From assembly GCA_024231215.1 (NCBI GenBank), contig JAAEQR010000299.1:1-49449 (forward strand): DNA of 49,449 nucleotides, written 5' to 3'. Below, one piece after another: positions 7,692-15,627 of the stretch (position 1 is the first letter of the stretch; every line of letters starts with the position of its first letter). The position numbers were made by a program, and so were the translations under genes. The DNA comes from PVC group bacterium. Its GTDB lineage: Bacteria; Omnitrophota; Gorgyraeia; B26-G9. The notes beneath the pieces were generated by a model. It did no database searches and was not told where the DNA came from. It saw only the letters and a list, made by a program, of their open reading frames with translations.

Positions 7692-8445
7692 CGTCGTCCT
7701 CCGGAAAATCTGCTTCTACTACTCTCGGAGCTAAGAACCATAACATTCTCGATTCCTCACTCATTTTATCTATTATAATCATTGGTTTTCCAGCACCATA
7801 TCTTATTAATAATTTAGAACCAATCATACAACCTACCATTATTTTTAGAAATCTAATCGAATAAGACGATATAATATCTTCAACCACCCCTTCCATTTCT
7901 ATCTCTGTTGTGACATCTGCATTGGGGTAATCTGCTTTGAACATTATTGTATTGTCGCCCGTTTTTATATCTAAACATTCGGAGTAAATCTCACAATCGG
8001 CTATCATGTCTTTTAAATCACTCGCTTCAATCCAAAACAATGCTGGTAAATCCATTCCTAATAGTTTATCGATTGGTGGTTCTTCTTCCGTTGCTATGTC
8101 TACTGCTGGTATGTTGAATGTTTTCTTTCTATTTTTTATCTTACCTATTACTTTCAATCGATATGTTTCCTCATCATATACCAATCGTAACGTTTCGGTT
8201 GTTTTCAACCTAACCATTATTTTACTCAAATCAAAAATATTAATTGGTACTGAAATATCGTCGTCTTCGTGTATTTCTATGAACTCTTCACCGAAAATTA
8301 ACTCGAAGATGGCTATCCTTGATGGGTCTAATCCTACTATTCTAATACGACCGCCAAATTGTAACCACCCCTCATCAATCATTTTTTCTATTGCTTCCAA
8401 CTTCTTAATGAATAAAGCTGGTTCGGTTATTTCGTAATCAATCAT
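7681..8445 (-). CDS. pcn: PCNA-like DNA sliding clamp
   Basis: 254 residues, the usual length for archaeal and eukaryotic PCNA. Diagnostic parts: GLDPSRIAIFELIF near residue 38 (compare the family's DPSRVAM), SYSIRFLKIMVG near 195 (the YSLDYLK helix), and LLIRYGAGKPMIII followed by MLWFLAPRVVE (the LLAPR end of domain 2). The clamp encircles DNA as a trimer and tethers polymerase, nucleases and ligase. The gene sits in the replication/repair operon; its start forms ATGA with the upstream gene. This is strong evidence for an archaeal host and implies the virus steers host polymerase or its own primase-polymerase. Confidence 0.85.
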   Translation of the reverse strand: MIDYEITEPALFIKKLEAIEKMIDEGWLQFGGRIRIVGLDPSRIAIFELIFGEEFIEIHEDDDISVPINIFDLSKIMVRLKTTETLRLVYDEETYRLKVIGKIKNRKKTFNIPAVDIATEEEPPIDKLLGMDLPALFWIEASDLKDMIADCEIYSECLDIKTGDNTIMFKADYPNADVTTEIEMEGVVEDIISSYSIRFLKIMVGCMIGSKLLIRYGAGKPMIIIDKMSEESRMLWFLAPRVVEADFPEDDDEF

Positions 8446-8771
8446 TTATTTTTCTTCCATTTTTTACACGGAAAACCAGAAGCCTGTTCTACATGAAACT
8501 TACAGTTCTTATCTTCCATGTTAAGTTCGGAACACGTTTCACATGCTCTATTTTCTACCTCAAATTCTTCTATTTCTTTTACTTCTTCTTCTTCGTCTTT
8601 AGGTAGAAAGTCTTTTAATTCTACTCGTAATAAAGCGAGTTCTTTTTTTAATTCAATGTTCTCTTTTTCGAGCATATCTAATCTTGTGTTATTCATTCCA
8701 ATTTTTTTGCTCATTACGCTATTACTCATTACTTTTGGTTTCATGTTCTTTCTTACTTTAGGATTTGTCAT
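8442..8771 (-). CDS. Coiled-coil protein with C-terminal cysteine cluster
   Basis: 109 residues: basic N-terminus (NPKVRKNMKPKV), a leucine-rich coiled coil at about 33-60, an acidic stretch, then CETCSELNMEDKNCKFHVE and GFPCKKW, a likely zinc site. GAGGTTAGAAAATG gives a good ribosome-binding site. Function unknown; overlaps PCNA as ATGA. Confidence 0.6.
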   Translation of the reverse strand: MTNPKVRKNMKPKVMSNSVMSKKIGMNNTRLDMLEKENIELKKELALLRVELKDFLPKDEEEEVKEIEEFEVENRACETCSELNMEDKNCKFHVEQASGFPCKKWKKNK

Positions 8772-8925
8772 TTTCTAACCTCTTTAATAATTCTATTATA
8801 AATTCTTCTAATGCGTCTTCAAAGTCTTTCAATTGTTGTAAATCTTTATGTAAAAAATACTTGTCGGTGTTTCCATGCTTCCATATATCTATAAAATTCT
8901 GTATCACGCCTCGTAAATTACTCAT
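8758..8925 (-). CDS. 55-residue hypothetical protein
   Basis: Helical protein (starts MSNLRGVIQNFIDIWKHG). The ATG overlaps the end of the Cas4-like gene by 8 bases and its stop overlaps the start of the next gene. Position in the tight gene chain is the main support. Confidence 0.55.
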   Translation of the reverse strand: MSNLRGVIQNFIDIWKHGNTDKYFLHKDLQQLKDFEDALEEFIIELLKRLENDKS

Positions 8926-9793
8926 CTATTTTAAACGCCTTTATATAGTCTTTATATGCTTTCGTGTAATTACCGCGCCAAATTGCGTTCTTACCAGTGA
9001 ATTTTTTGTACATGTCTTCTAACATCTTCATTGAAAACGATGGCACACCTTCCTCCAATATAACATCAGCAGTACACCTTGCTCTGTAAGTACAATATTT
9101 ACACCATTTCATCGGTTCTGCTTGTGGTAAATCATTCGTGCCGATAAATGCGTCCAATTGGAAACATCTATTAATAAACGAATCAAATATCTTCTTTGTT
9201 GCCGTATTATCGTATGGTATATCTATTGTATAGACACCGGCGTTGTGTTTATCGATGTATCTTATTCCTACTTTATTCACTTTAATTAATGCGTTGTTGA
9301 AGTAAAAGTTTTGTAGGATGTAGGCGTAAATCCCAGCTTGCGCGAAATATGTTGGATTCTTTTCGCTTTCTGTTCGTGGCAATGTATATGAACTTGCCGT
9401 TTTTATATCTATCACGTTGACAAGTTGAGGGAAACTGTTTCTTTCAAAATCCACTATATCAACAGAACCAGAAATTGAAATCTTTTGACCGTTTCTTTCG
9501 AACTCTAAGTATAATGGAAATTCCATGATTGAAGACGGATTTTTCTTTTTCTCCTCAGTCTGCATTATCTCATGTAAGACATTCCCCATGAATAAATTAC
9601 CCCTGCTTGATGGTGCTTCTGGTATTGGATCGAGGATTCTATAAAACGATTGCCTCAAACAAGGACCGTAGTGTTCGCTCGCATCCTTATTTGAATGGTC
9701 CATTCCCACTTGTGACACGTGATAGTGGTGTGGTATTTTCTCGTGCCAATCTACTTCTGGGCGCTCCCAGAAATCTTTAAATCTATTCTCCAT
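8918..9793 (-). CDS. Cas4/RecB-like PD-(D/E)XK exonuclease with Fe-S cysteines
   Basis: 291 residues. An N-terminal cysteine (GPCLRQSFYR near residue 44), a helix with LFMGNVLHEIMQ, then the nuclease core GSVDIVDF and NVIDIKTASSY (the D-x-K of PD-(D/E)XK) and a QAGIYAYIL motif, and finally CKYCTYRARC near residue 232. One N-terminal plus three C-terminal cysteines form the 4Fe-4S site of the Cas4/AddB-type family. Such enzymes resect DNA ends, and in viruses serve recombination-dependent replication. No CRISPR array is present, so a Cas4 adaptation role is not implied. Confidence 0.8.
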   Translation of the reverse strand: MENRFKDFWERPEVDWHEKIPHHYHVSQVGMDHSNKDASEHYGPCLRQSFYRILDPIPEAPSSRGNLFMGNVLHEIMQTEEKKKNPSSIMEFPLYLEFERNGQKISISGSVDIVDFERNSFPQLVNVIDIKTASSYTLPRTESEKNPTYFAQAGIYAYILQNFYFNNALIKVNKVGIRYIDKHNAGVYTIDIPYDNTATKKIFDSFINRCFQLDAFIGTNDLPQAEPMKWCKYCTYRARCTADVILEEGVPSFSMKMLEDMYKKFTGKNAIWRGNYTKAYKDYIKAFKIDE

Positions 9794-10068
9794 TAATAAT
9801 CATCCAGTGATTTATATCTTATTTTCTCATTGGTAAATCCATGTACCTTGTTATAGACCGCATTAAGATAATCCGATATGTCTATATCTAATTGACAGAA
9901 ATTACATCCAAGTTTCTTTTCGCCACCAACAGCGTAAGGCGATAGTTTCTTACTACAATACGGACATTTATTCTCTTCCTTACACATCAAGATTATTTTT
10001 ATATCCGTTAATTTCATCATGCTATTCATTTGTTTATATCCCTCTTCTATTTTTCTATTATAACCCAT
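9793..10068 (-). CDS. Zinc-ribbon protein
   Basis: 91 residues from the ATG at 10068, which overlaps the methyltransferase gene by 11 bases. An alternative ATG at 10029 has GAGGGA upstream and would give 78 residues. A ribbon CPYCSKKLSPYAVGG...CNFC lies near the middle. Function unknown. Confidence 0.6.
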   Translation of the reverse strand: MGYNRKIEEGYKQMNSMMKLTDIKIILMCKEENKCPYCSKKLSPYAVGGEKKLGCNFCQLDIDISDYLNAVYNKVHGFTNEKIRYKSLDDY

Positions 10069-10684
10069 CGATTACACAATCCAGTAGGTATTTGCCCATT
10101 TCAGGGTCCATGCAATTATGTACTATCACGTCTTTCCTTGATTTGAATTTCGTGTTTTGAAACAATTCCAAATCCAATCCCTTTACCACGCATTCCTTTT
10201 TCCAACTATTTAAAATCTCTGCTCTCTTCTTTTTTGGTACTGATTCCATTTCCACATTGGACCAGATACTATGTCGTCCTACAAAAGCCGTTTGTGGTAT
10301 TAATGGTTTATAGAAAGGTATCACATTCTCTACTATCCATTTACCTCTAAACATGTGTTGTAAGAAGAATATCAATCCATATAATCGCATGTCTGGAATC
10401 CTTACTTTATCGTTCTTATATGTTTTATTATAAGCTCTACTTGCAATGGTTCTTGCCATTCTTGTATGAGATTGACACGGTGGCGAAGCCCATACCAAAT
10501 CAAATTCGGTAAAATGGGTTTCTAAATACTCGTATGCATCTCCTACAATAACTTCGTCGTTAGGGAATTGTTGTTTATAACAGGCGGCAATATCGTCTCT
10601 ATATTCCACCGCAGTTACTTCGTGCTCATCTCCCCAAAGTATTCTGTTTCCGCCCGCACCAGCGAATAAATTTAATATTTTCAT
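10058..10684 (-). CDS. DNA cytosine-5 methyltransferase, compact
   Basis: 208 residues. Motif I NLFAGAGGNR binds AdoMet, motif IV WASPPCQSHTRMAR carries the catalytic Cys, and motif VI WIVENVIPFY carries the ENV glutamate, in the right order for C5-methyltransferases. The protein is much shorter than the usual 300-450 residues and has little room for a target-recognition domain. It may be minimal, act with a partner, or have an unusual target. It probably marks viral DNA against restriction. Its start overlaps the end of the ERCC4 gene by 4 bases. Confidence 0.75.
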   Translation of the reverse strand: MKILNLFAGAGGNRILWGDEHEVTAVEYRDDIAACYKQQFPNDEVIVGDAYEYLETHFTEFDLVWASPPCQSHTRMARTIASRAYNKTYKNDKVRIPDMRLYGLIFFLQHMFRGKWIVENVIPFYKPLIPQTAFVGRHSIWSNVEMESVPKKKRAEILNSWKKECVVKGLDLELFQNTKFKSRKDVIVHNCMDPEMGKYLLDCVIDGL

Positions 10685-11556
10685 TTTCTCAACCTCTTTG
10701 GTTTTTTAGTCAATATATTCTTTAATTCTCTTAGTATATGGTTAGATGCCAGCTCGTCTTTCTTCGCTTTCTTTACTGCCATGAATACCTTATCCAAAGT
10801 TTCGTATTTATGTAGTAATTGCCAGCTCTTATATTTGCCTATTCCTTTTACTACCATTAACATGTTTTGAGCCGTTTCGTATTGTGGAAAGTCTTTTGGT
10901 ATGGCTCTGTATTTAGATTCTTCGTCAAATCCATCGTGCATTTGTTTTAAGAATTCCATCGTTTCTTCCAAATCAACGGTAGGTAAAACCCATATATCTC
11001 TCATGAACGCTTCTCTGGTAAAACTCCAAGTCCATTCCTTAGAACCGGCTATTTCAACACATTGTTCCATTGGTGACATGCCTCGTAAATCGTGAGTCTT
11101 TTTATCGTATTGAGAGAAGTAATTCTTTGAGTCGCCAAATTTCATAGTAGTCTTTTCGCGCTGAGTTCCTTCCACTAATAAGATTTTACGACCGTTTAAG
11201 AACCTATCCATTTTATTCAATTGGTCGTATAACCTTGCTTTACGGCTGGAGAGAAAATCAGGCGATGTCTTCCTTTCAATAAAGGCTCGCCCTTCTCCTA
11301 TCTCAAAATCCGCAAAGCGTACGAATTCTGAGTGTTTGCATTGAATACAACAATCCCTATTATATATAAACCCTGTTTGTATTAATACCTCTGCCTGTTC
11401 TTCTTCAACACAGATGCTTACATCGTCTTTATGTAATGGTATTTTTTTATCTTTACATTCGTTACAACCAATCATCTTCTTCATGTATAGGTCTGGGAAT
11501 GATTTCTTTGCCGCCTTATGCACGTAATCCTTTTCGCTTACATCAACGTATATCAT
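10681..11556 (-). CDS. XPF/ERCC4-type nuclease with helix-hairpin-helix and inserted zinc finger
   Basis: 291 residues. The N-terminal DVSEKD matches the first acidic strand of ERCC4 nucleases; FADFEIGEGRAFIERKTSPDF is the catalytic D-x(n)-ERK-x3-D block, followed by RLYDQLNKM and ILLVEG. The C-terminus has a helix-hairpin-helix (VVKGIGKYKSWQLLHKY). The family cuts branched and 3'-flap DNA. Unusually, two Cys pairs (CNEC near 31 and CCIQC near 71) are placed between the first catalytic strand and the ERK block. Archaeal-type enzyme; likely role in fork repair or resolving replication intermediates. Confidence 0.8.
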   Translation of the reverse strand: MIYVDVSEKDYVHKAAKKSFPDLYMKKMIGCNECKDKKIPLHKDDVSICVEEEQAEVLIQTGFIYNRDCCIQCKHSEFVRFADFEIGEGRAFIERKTSPDFLSSRKARLYDQLNKMDRFLNGRKILLVEGTQREKTTMKFGDSKNYFSQYDKKTHDLRGMSPMEQCVEIAGSKEWTWSFTREAFMRDIWVLPTVDLEETMEFLKQMHDGFDEESKYRAIPKDFPQYETAQNMLMVVKGIGKYKSWQLLHKYETLDKVFMAVKKAKKDELASNHILRELKNILTKKPKRLRK

Positions 11557-11671
11557 TTAAAGCTAACCTCATTGCTTGTTTATATCTAATCGGTGAGTAG
11601 TAATGAGAGAATTTTTTGCAAGTTCCACAATATACCTCAACATTAATACATCTCAGTTCTTTACAACACAT
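11543..11671 (-). CDS. 42-residue zinc-ribbon protein
   Basis: Start at the ATG at 11671, chosen because GAGGAGATC stands just upstream; a longer frame from 11725 would overlap the neighbour out of context. Cysteines: CCKELRC and CGTCKKF. Probable metal-binding protein of unknown role. Confidence 0.6.
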   Translation of the reverse strand: MCCKELRCINVEVYCGTCKKFSHYYSPIRYKQAMRLALNDIR

Positions 11672-11816
11672 CTTCGATCTCCTCGAATGACATACACATG
11701 AAGACATCTTCGATGATTGTGTCAAGTGCCGTGCAATAAGGTTTAAGTGTATCTATCTCAACGATTTCGTAAATTTTAAACTTGAAAAACTTACATTTTT
11801 TACATTTCATTTGCAT
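11661..11816 (-). CDS. 51-residue cysteine protein
   Basis: MQMKCKKCKFF begins the protein, followed by PYCTALDTI and VFMCMSFEE. The C-terminal codons carry the ribosome-binding site of the next gene. Likely zinc binding; function unknown. First gene after a T-rich terminator, so it may have its own promoter. Confidence 0.55.
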   Translation of the reverse strand: MQMKCKKCKFFKFKIYEIVEIDTLKPYCTALDTIIEDVFMCMSFEEIEDVL

Positions 11817-11834
11817 CAATTTATATTTATTATT

Positions 11835-11843
11835 AAAAAAAAA
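11835..11843 (-). terminator. Oligo-T terminator
   Basis: A run of nine A on the plus strand (nine U in the minus-strand transcript) follows the stop of the gene at 11862. AT-rich DNA after it may hold a weak promoter for the next gene. Confidence 0.45.
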
Positions 11844-11861
11844 TTAAGGTTAAAAAATACC

Positions 11862-12578
11862 TTATTTGAATGTTATTAAGTGGTATGTTCTACCAGTCTT
11901 TTTGCTGATTTTTTCGGCTTTTTTATAGACAAATTCTCTATCGTCTGGCGAATCTAATCCTAAATCGTTTCGCCAAAAGCGTACAAAGTTAGCAAAAGCT
12001 CGTTCGTTAAGCCATAACTTATAGGCTTCTCCATTTTTAAACGGACCGTCTTCTACTCCTTCTATCAATATTACATTAATAGCATAACTCGTATAATCTT
12101 TCCCATCGTTGCCAGTTCCTTCGTGTTGATAAGGAAGGGCAGAGGGGTCTTCTAATTTGAGTTTATAAGGTAGATTGGTCAAGGTCTTTAAATTCTCATA
12201 TTTCTTAAACCCGCCTTCTGTATCATCCGTTTCTTTTCTTTCTGGTACTGAGCCGAAAATATCGTTCCAATTATCTCCCATTTTATTTACCTCTTTGGTT
12301 ATTTTATTTTCATTATTTGGTATCGTTTCTTTAATCTCTTTAGCCTCTTCTTGTATCTCTTCCACCTCTCCGTCTCCCAACAATTTATCCAGTGTTTCGT
12401 AAGGTATTTCATATCTCTTACACACACCTAATAAAACGAGCTTGTTATATGCGTGGTCTGGTATTATTCCTTTTAGTGTGGCTATTTCTGTTTTCTTTTG
12501 TACCGCAGTTGCTGTCTTTTTTAAATCACTCTTTCTTTTTCCAATTATTTCTGCTAATTGGGTTAAAATTTCGTCCAT
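11862..12578 (-). CDS. Putative ssDNA-binding protein (OB-fold candidate) with internal start
   Basis: 238 residues. The C-terminal 139 residues have the strand pattern of an OB-type single-strand binding protein (TSYAINVILIEG, AYKLWLNERAFANFVRFW, GRTYHLITF). The N-terminal 99 residues are helical and charged. The internal Met100 (ATG at 12281) is preceded by GAGGTAAATAAAATG, the standard translation leader of this genome, so a shorter product is probably also made. It lies next to the primase gene. The ssDNA-binding role is inferred from pattern and neighbourhood only. Confidence 0.45.
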   Translation of the reverse strand: MDEILTQLAEIIGKRKSDLKKTATAVQKKTEIATLKGIIPDHAYNKLVLLGVCKRYEIPYETLDKLLGDGEVEEIQEEAKEIKETIPNNENKITKEVNKMGDNWNDIFGSVPERKETDDTEGGFKKYENLKTLTNLPYKLKLEDPSALPYQHEGTGNDGKDYTSYAINVILIEGVEDGPFKNGEAYKLWLNERAFANFVRFWRNDLGLDSPDDREFVYKKAEKISKKTGRTYHLITFK

Positions 12579-12639
12579 TAATACACCAACTCCTATTTAA
12601 TTAATAGTTTTGTTTGTTTAAAAATTAATACTATAAAAA

Positions 12640-14871
12640 TTACTCATAGTCATCCATCTTCGTATTACCATTATATCCCATGTTTTTTGTCCATGAATCG
12701 TAAGCAGATTTTTGGTCCGCCCATTCGATTCCGAGGTAATAGAAATCCCTTTCACCGTCATGAGATCGTCGCTCCCAGTATATTCCATGTGATTCTAATT
12801 TTTTACTTAACTCAATCATAGAAAACGATTTATGTCCTTTTCTATAAAGGTATCCATTTAATTTTTCTATAAAATCTTTCTTCAATATTTCTCCACCTTT
12901 GGTTTTCTTACAATGGTCAGCCATGAAGGCGTATAGTGGGTTTGAGTTATATTCCCAGAAATATTTAGTGTTCTTTATTATTCCTTTTCTAAAATACTTT
13001 CTTTTTATTAATCTCTTTAACCCTTTTATAGATTCGTGTATGAGTCCTTGAATTTCATCGGGGTCTGTGTAAATAGTTTTCGCTATATTCTTTATTGTTT
13101 TATCGTTATACATTGGAAACCTATTAGGGAAATTAATTAATATCCATCGTTCGTAAAAAGCGTTATCTTCGTCGTTTAATTGTGGTAATGAATTGCCGTT
13201 ATACCATATCTTAATTATGTTGAGAAATTGGTAGTGTTTACCACCTTTTATCTCAGCCCGTACCCATCGGTCGCCACCAGTAAGGGTTTTAAACATTGAC
13301 ACGTCTTTTGGATTTAAACTGGACATGTCGCCTACCATGTTTAATATCTTGAATTGTAGACCGTGAGAGCCAAATTCGTTCTTACTCATTCGTTGTAATG
13401 AGACATCAGCCCGATTTTCGTGTCCTATTAACGCTTCTAATATAGATTGGAATTGTGTCTTTCCTGTATGAGGTGGACCGAAGATATAGAACGCCATCTT
13501 CATATCAGTGTTCATCGTCATCGTATATCCTATCATTTCAAATATGTCTGGTAAAAGTATTTTGTTGCTACCACCTAACCACTGTCTTAATACACGTTTA
13601 TATTTGGGACAGCTACCTATAAATTCAGGATTGTATTCGTGTGGTATTTCGTAACAAAATAATTTATCCGTATTATCTTCGTTAGAAACAAACTTATCTT
13701 CTTTAATGTCGTAATAACCGTTCTTAAAATTAACCATCCAATCGTCATAACATAAATTATCTCTATCAAACGATGTTAATGCTTTTATTCTTTTTAATAT
13801 GTTAGTCTCTATTCTTGATATATTCAATCCATACCTCTCTACTTCTAATACAATATCTCTATTAAATTCTGATAAATCGGACGAGTAAATATTACCATGT
13901 CTTATCATTATTTCTTCACTGTCAGACATTGTTATTATATCGTATTTATCCATTAGGAAATCGGCAATCAATATATATGTGGGTATTTTTTTATTACCAA
14001 TCGTGCTTTTTGCTTCTATTTTATGGTTTGGAAAATATTTCTTCATTTTGGCATTGGTAAGTGGTAAATCGGTATGGTCGTGGTGTTCTAACTGTTGTTC
14101 TGTTTTATCCACATCAAACGCCGGTTGGCTTTTTTCAAGTAGACTGAAAATATCTTGTGGTTCTAACCCTAATCTGTGGTAAACTTCGCGGAAAAGAAAT
14201 TTCCAATAAACATGTTCTTCAGTTCCATGTTCAATTGCCATGTTTTCTATTTCCAATTCTCCTTTTAAAATCTGTTCGAAAGGTCTTCTTAATTTAGTTG
14301 TCGTTGTTTTTTCTTTAATGAAGAAGTTTTTTACCTCTTCGAATTGTTGTACGGTTATTGTTTTTATATTGAATTCCAATCCTTTCGTGTAAGATTTACC
14401 GTTTATCTTACTTGGAGCTATTATACAATAACCACCTTCGCCTAAGATATCCACGCCTTTAAGAATGTCATCAAAATTGGTCTTAATCGTTCTCTTCAAG
14501 GACTTGAGAATATCTTCTTTCTTAGAATTGTCGTTGATTTTTCTCTTTGGAGTAATACCATGTTTTATGTAGTAAAAGATATGGCTTCCAGCAGGCGAAT
14601 GCTCCGTATATGTGTTGGAGAGTTGATTTAACTCCTGATTGAAGAGTGGATAAATCGTCTCCAAATAACAATTCCGACCCGAATAATCCAAATCTATTAC
14701 TACCAATTTGTTGCTCGTCTCACCACATATTACTGCGTAGTTTGAGTCGTCTGGTAATTGTTCGGGGGGAAAATGCTTCTCCATGTATTCGCGCCATTTG
14801 ATTGATGGTTTCTTCGTATTTTTGTTTATGGGTATTACATTCCATTTTCTGTTAAATTCTATTGTTTTCAC
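12640..14871 (-). CDS. Primase-polymerase with SF3 (D5/P4-type) helicase
   Basis: 743 residues, GTG start. The N-terminal prim-pol domain has the acidic pair VVIDLDYSG, the S-x-H motif PAGSHIFYY, and GVDILGEGGYCIIAPS, about residues 45-165. The helicase lies at about 400-600: Walker A GPPHTGKTQ, Walker B NMVGDMSSL, then WYNGNSLPQLND (sensor) and FYERWILINFPNRF. The protein starts and unwinds viral replication and can extend primers. It is preceded by the strong inverted-repeat promoter at 14886-14998 and heads the replication genes. No separate family A or B DNA polymerase was found, so it may be the only viral polymerase, or host polymerase is used with viral PCNA. Confidence 0.88.
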   Translation of the reverse strand: MKTIEFNRKWNVIPINKNTKKPSIKWREYMEKHFPPEQLPDDSNYAVICGETSNKLVVIDLDYSGRNCYLETIYPLFNQELNQLSNTYTEHSPAGSHIFYYIKHGITPKRKINDNSKKEDILKSLKRTIKTNFDDILKGVDILGEGGYCIIAPSKINGKSYTKGLEFNIKTITVQQFEEVKNFFIKEKTTTTKLRRPFEQILKGELEIENMAIEHGTEEHVYWKFLFREVYHRLGLEPQDIFSLLEKSQPAFDVDKTEQQLEHHDHTDLPLTNAKMKKYFPNHKIEAKSTIGNKKIPTYILIADFLMDKYDIITMSDSEEIMIRHGNIYSSDLSEFNRDIVLEVERYGLNISRIETNILKRIKALTSFDRDNLCYDDWMVNFKNGYYDIKEDKFVSNEDNTDKLFCYEIPHEYNPEFIGSCPKYKRVLRQWLGGSNKILLPDIFEMIGYTMTMNTDMKMAFYIFGPPHTGKTQFQSILEALIGHENRADVSLQRMSKNEFGSHGLQFKILNMVGDMSSLNPKDVSMFKTLTGGDRWVRAEIKGGKHYQFLNIIKIWYNGNSLPQLNDEDNAFYERWILINFPNRFPMYNDKTIKNIAKTIYTDPDEIQGLIHESIKGLKRLIKRKYFRKGIIKNTKYFWEYNSNPLYAFMADHCKKTKGGEILKKDFIEKLNGYLYRKGHKSFSMIELSKKLESHGIYWERRSHDGERDFYYLGIEWADQKSAYDSWTKNMGYNGNTKMDDYE

Positions 14872-14885
14872 CTATTTGTTTTTTC

Positions 14886-14998
14886 TGCCTTAACTGACAG
14901 TATTTTTGCACAATTCTTATATACCGTTTTTATATTTATATATATATTTATAAAATTTCAAATTTTCTATATAGATAAATATACTGGTAGTTGTGGCA
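14886..14998 (-). promoter_or_regulatory. Inverted-repeat promoter/operator element A (primase operon)
   Basis: Two copies of an 18-bp motif face each other: ATACTGTCAGTTAAGGCA on the minus strand (14886-14903) and ATACTGGTAGTTGTGGCA on the plus strand (14981-14998), centres 95 bp apart. Between them is very AT-rich DNA and, on the minus strand at 14913-14931, AAAAACGGTATATAAGAAT with a TATA box. The near arm starts 9 bases after this block, over the expected transcription start of the primase gene. The same layout recurs at 26703-26817. Likely a regulated promoter; an origin role is possible. Confidence 0.75.
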
Positions 14999-15024
14999 TT
15001 TACTAAAAAATAATGTTTTATTAT

Positions 15025-15153
15025 TTAAAAAGATATACCATGTAAATTTTTTCTAATTAGTATATTACAATTGTTGCAGAGATAAAGTTCATGATCATAG
15101 TCGGAAATATCATAAATGTCATTGCTTTTACAGTCTGGACACTCGTCCGTCAA
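15025..15153 (-). CDS. 42-residue zinc-ribbon protein (TTG start)
   Basis: Starts at TTG with a full AAAGGAGGTGA ribosome-binding site five bases upstream, one of the best in the genome. CPDCKSNDIYDI and YLCNNCNILI give a classic CxxC-CxxC ribbon. Unknown role; probably DNA, RNA or protein binding. Confidence 0.7.
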   Translation of the reverse strand: MTDECPDCKSNDIYDISDYDHELYLCNNCNILIRKNLHGISF

Positions 15154-15176
15154 TTAACTCACCTCCTTTGTTTATA

Positions 15177-15308
15177 CTAATTCACAACTATCTTCTTAAA
15201 AATCTCCTTTGGTTTTAACCCTTCTCTACAATCTGGGTAGGACAAACATTCAACACACTTTGTCCAGCTAAAACATCCTTTTTCTCGGTCTTGGTAATCA
15301 TTTGTCAT
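15177..15308 (-). CDS. 43-residue cysteine-rich protein
   Basis: Four cysteines, GCFSWTKCVECLSYPDC, followed by a basic end. Compact metal-binding protein of unknown function, in line with its neighbours. Confidence 0.55.
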   Translation of the reverse strand: MTNDYQDREKGCFSWTKCVECLSYPDCREGLKPKEIFKKIVVN

Positions 15309-15317
15309 TTTTTGATA

Positions 15318-15509
15318 TTATTCTCCTAAATATAATTTCTTCATTTTCTCGTACACATTTTTGGTACAATCCTTAAACGAATAATCAAAATCGCCTTTGA
15401 ATTTTGTACCCAACATGTATTTATCGCCGTTCTTCTTCAATATAAATCCTTCTAATATCGATTCCGGATTTACTATTGGAATGTTTATTGTTTCTTCGTT
15501 TTTTGTCAA
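15318..15509 (-). CDS. 63-residue hypothetical protein (TTG start)
   Basis: TTG start with GGTGA five bases upstream. Strand-rich sequence (GFILKKNGDKYMLGTKF). No family recognised. The 118 bases upstream hold no clear gene, only a cut-off frame discussed under findings. Confidence 0.6.
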   Translation of the reverse strand: MTKNEETINIPIVNPESILEGFILKKNGDKYMLGTKFKGDFDYSFKDCTKNVYEKMKKLYLGE

Positions 15510-15627
15510 TTTAAATCACCATTACGGTCGGTAGGGATATCCTCTTTTCTCGTCTTCGGGAATTGCACCCACTCCTAAGTTTACTTCCACGAGATAAATA
15601 CCGATGTCCGTGCATAATAAATCACTA

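Noticed and set aside
8918-9793. Cas4-like gene as sign of a CRISPR system
   Set aside because: No repeat-spacer array and no other cas gene in the genome; solitary viral Cas4/RecB-like nucleases are common.
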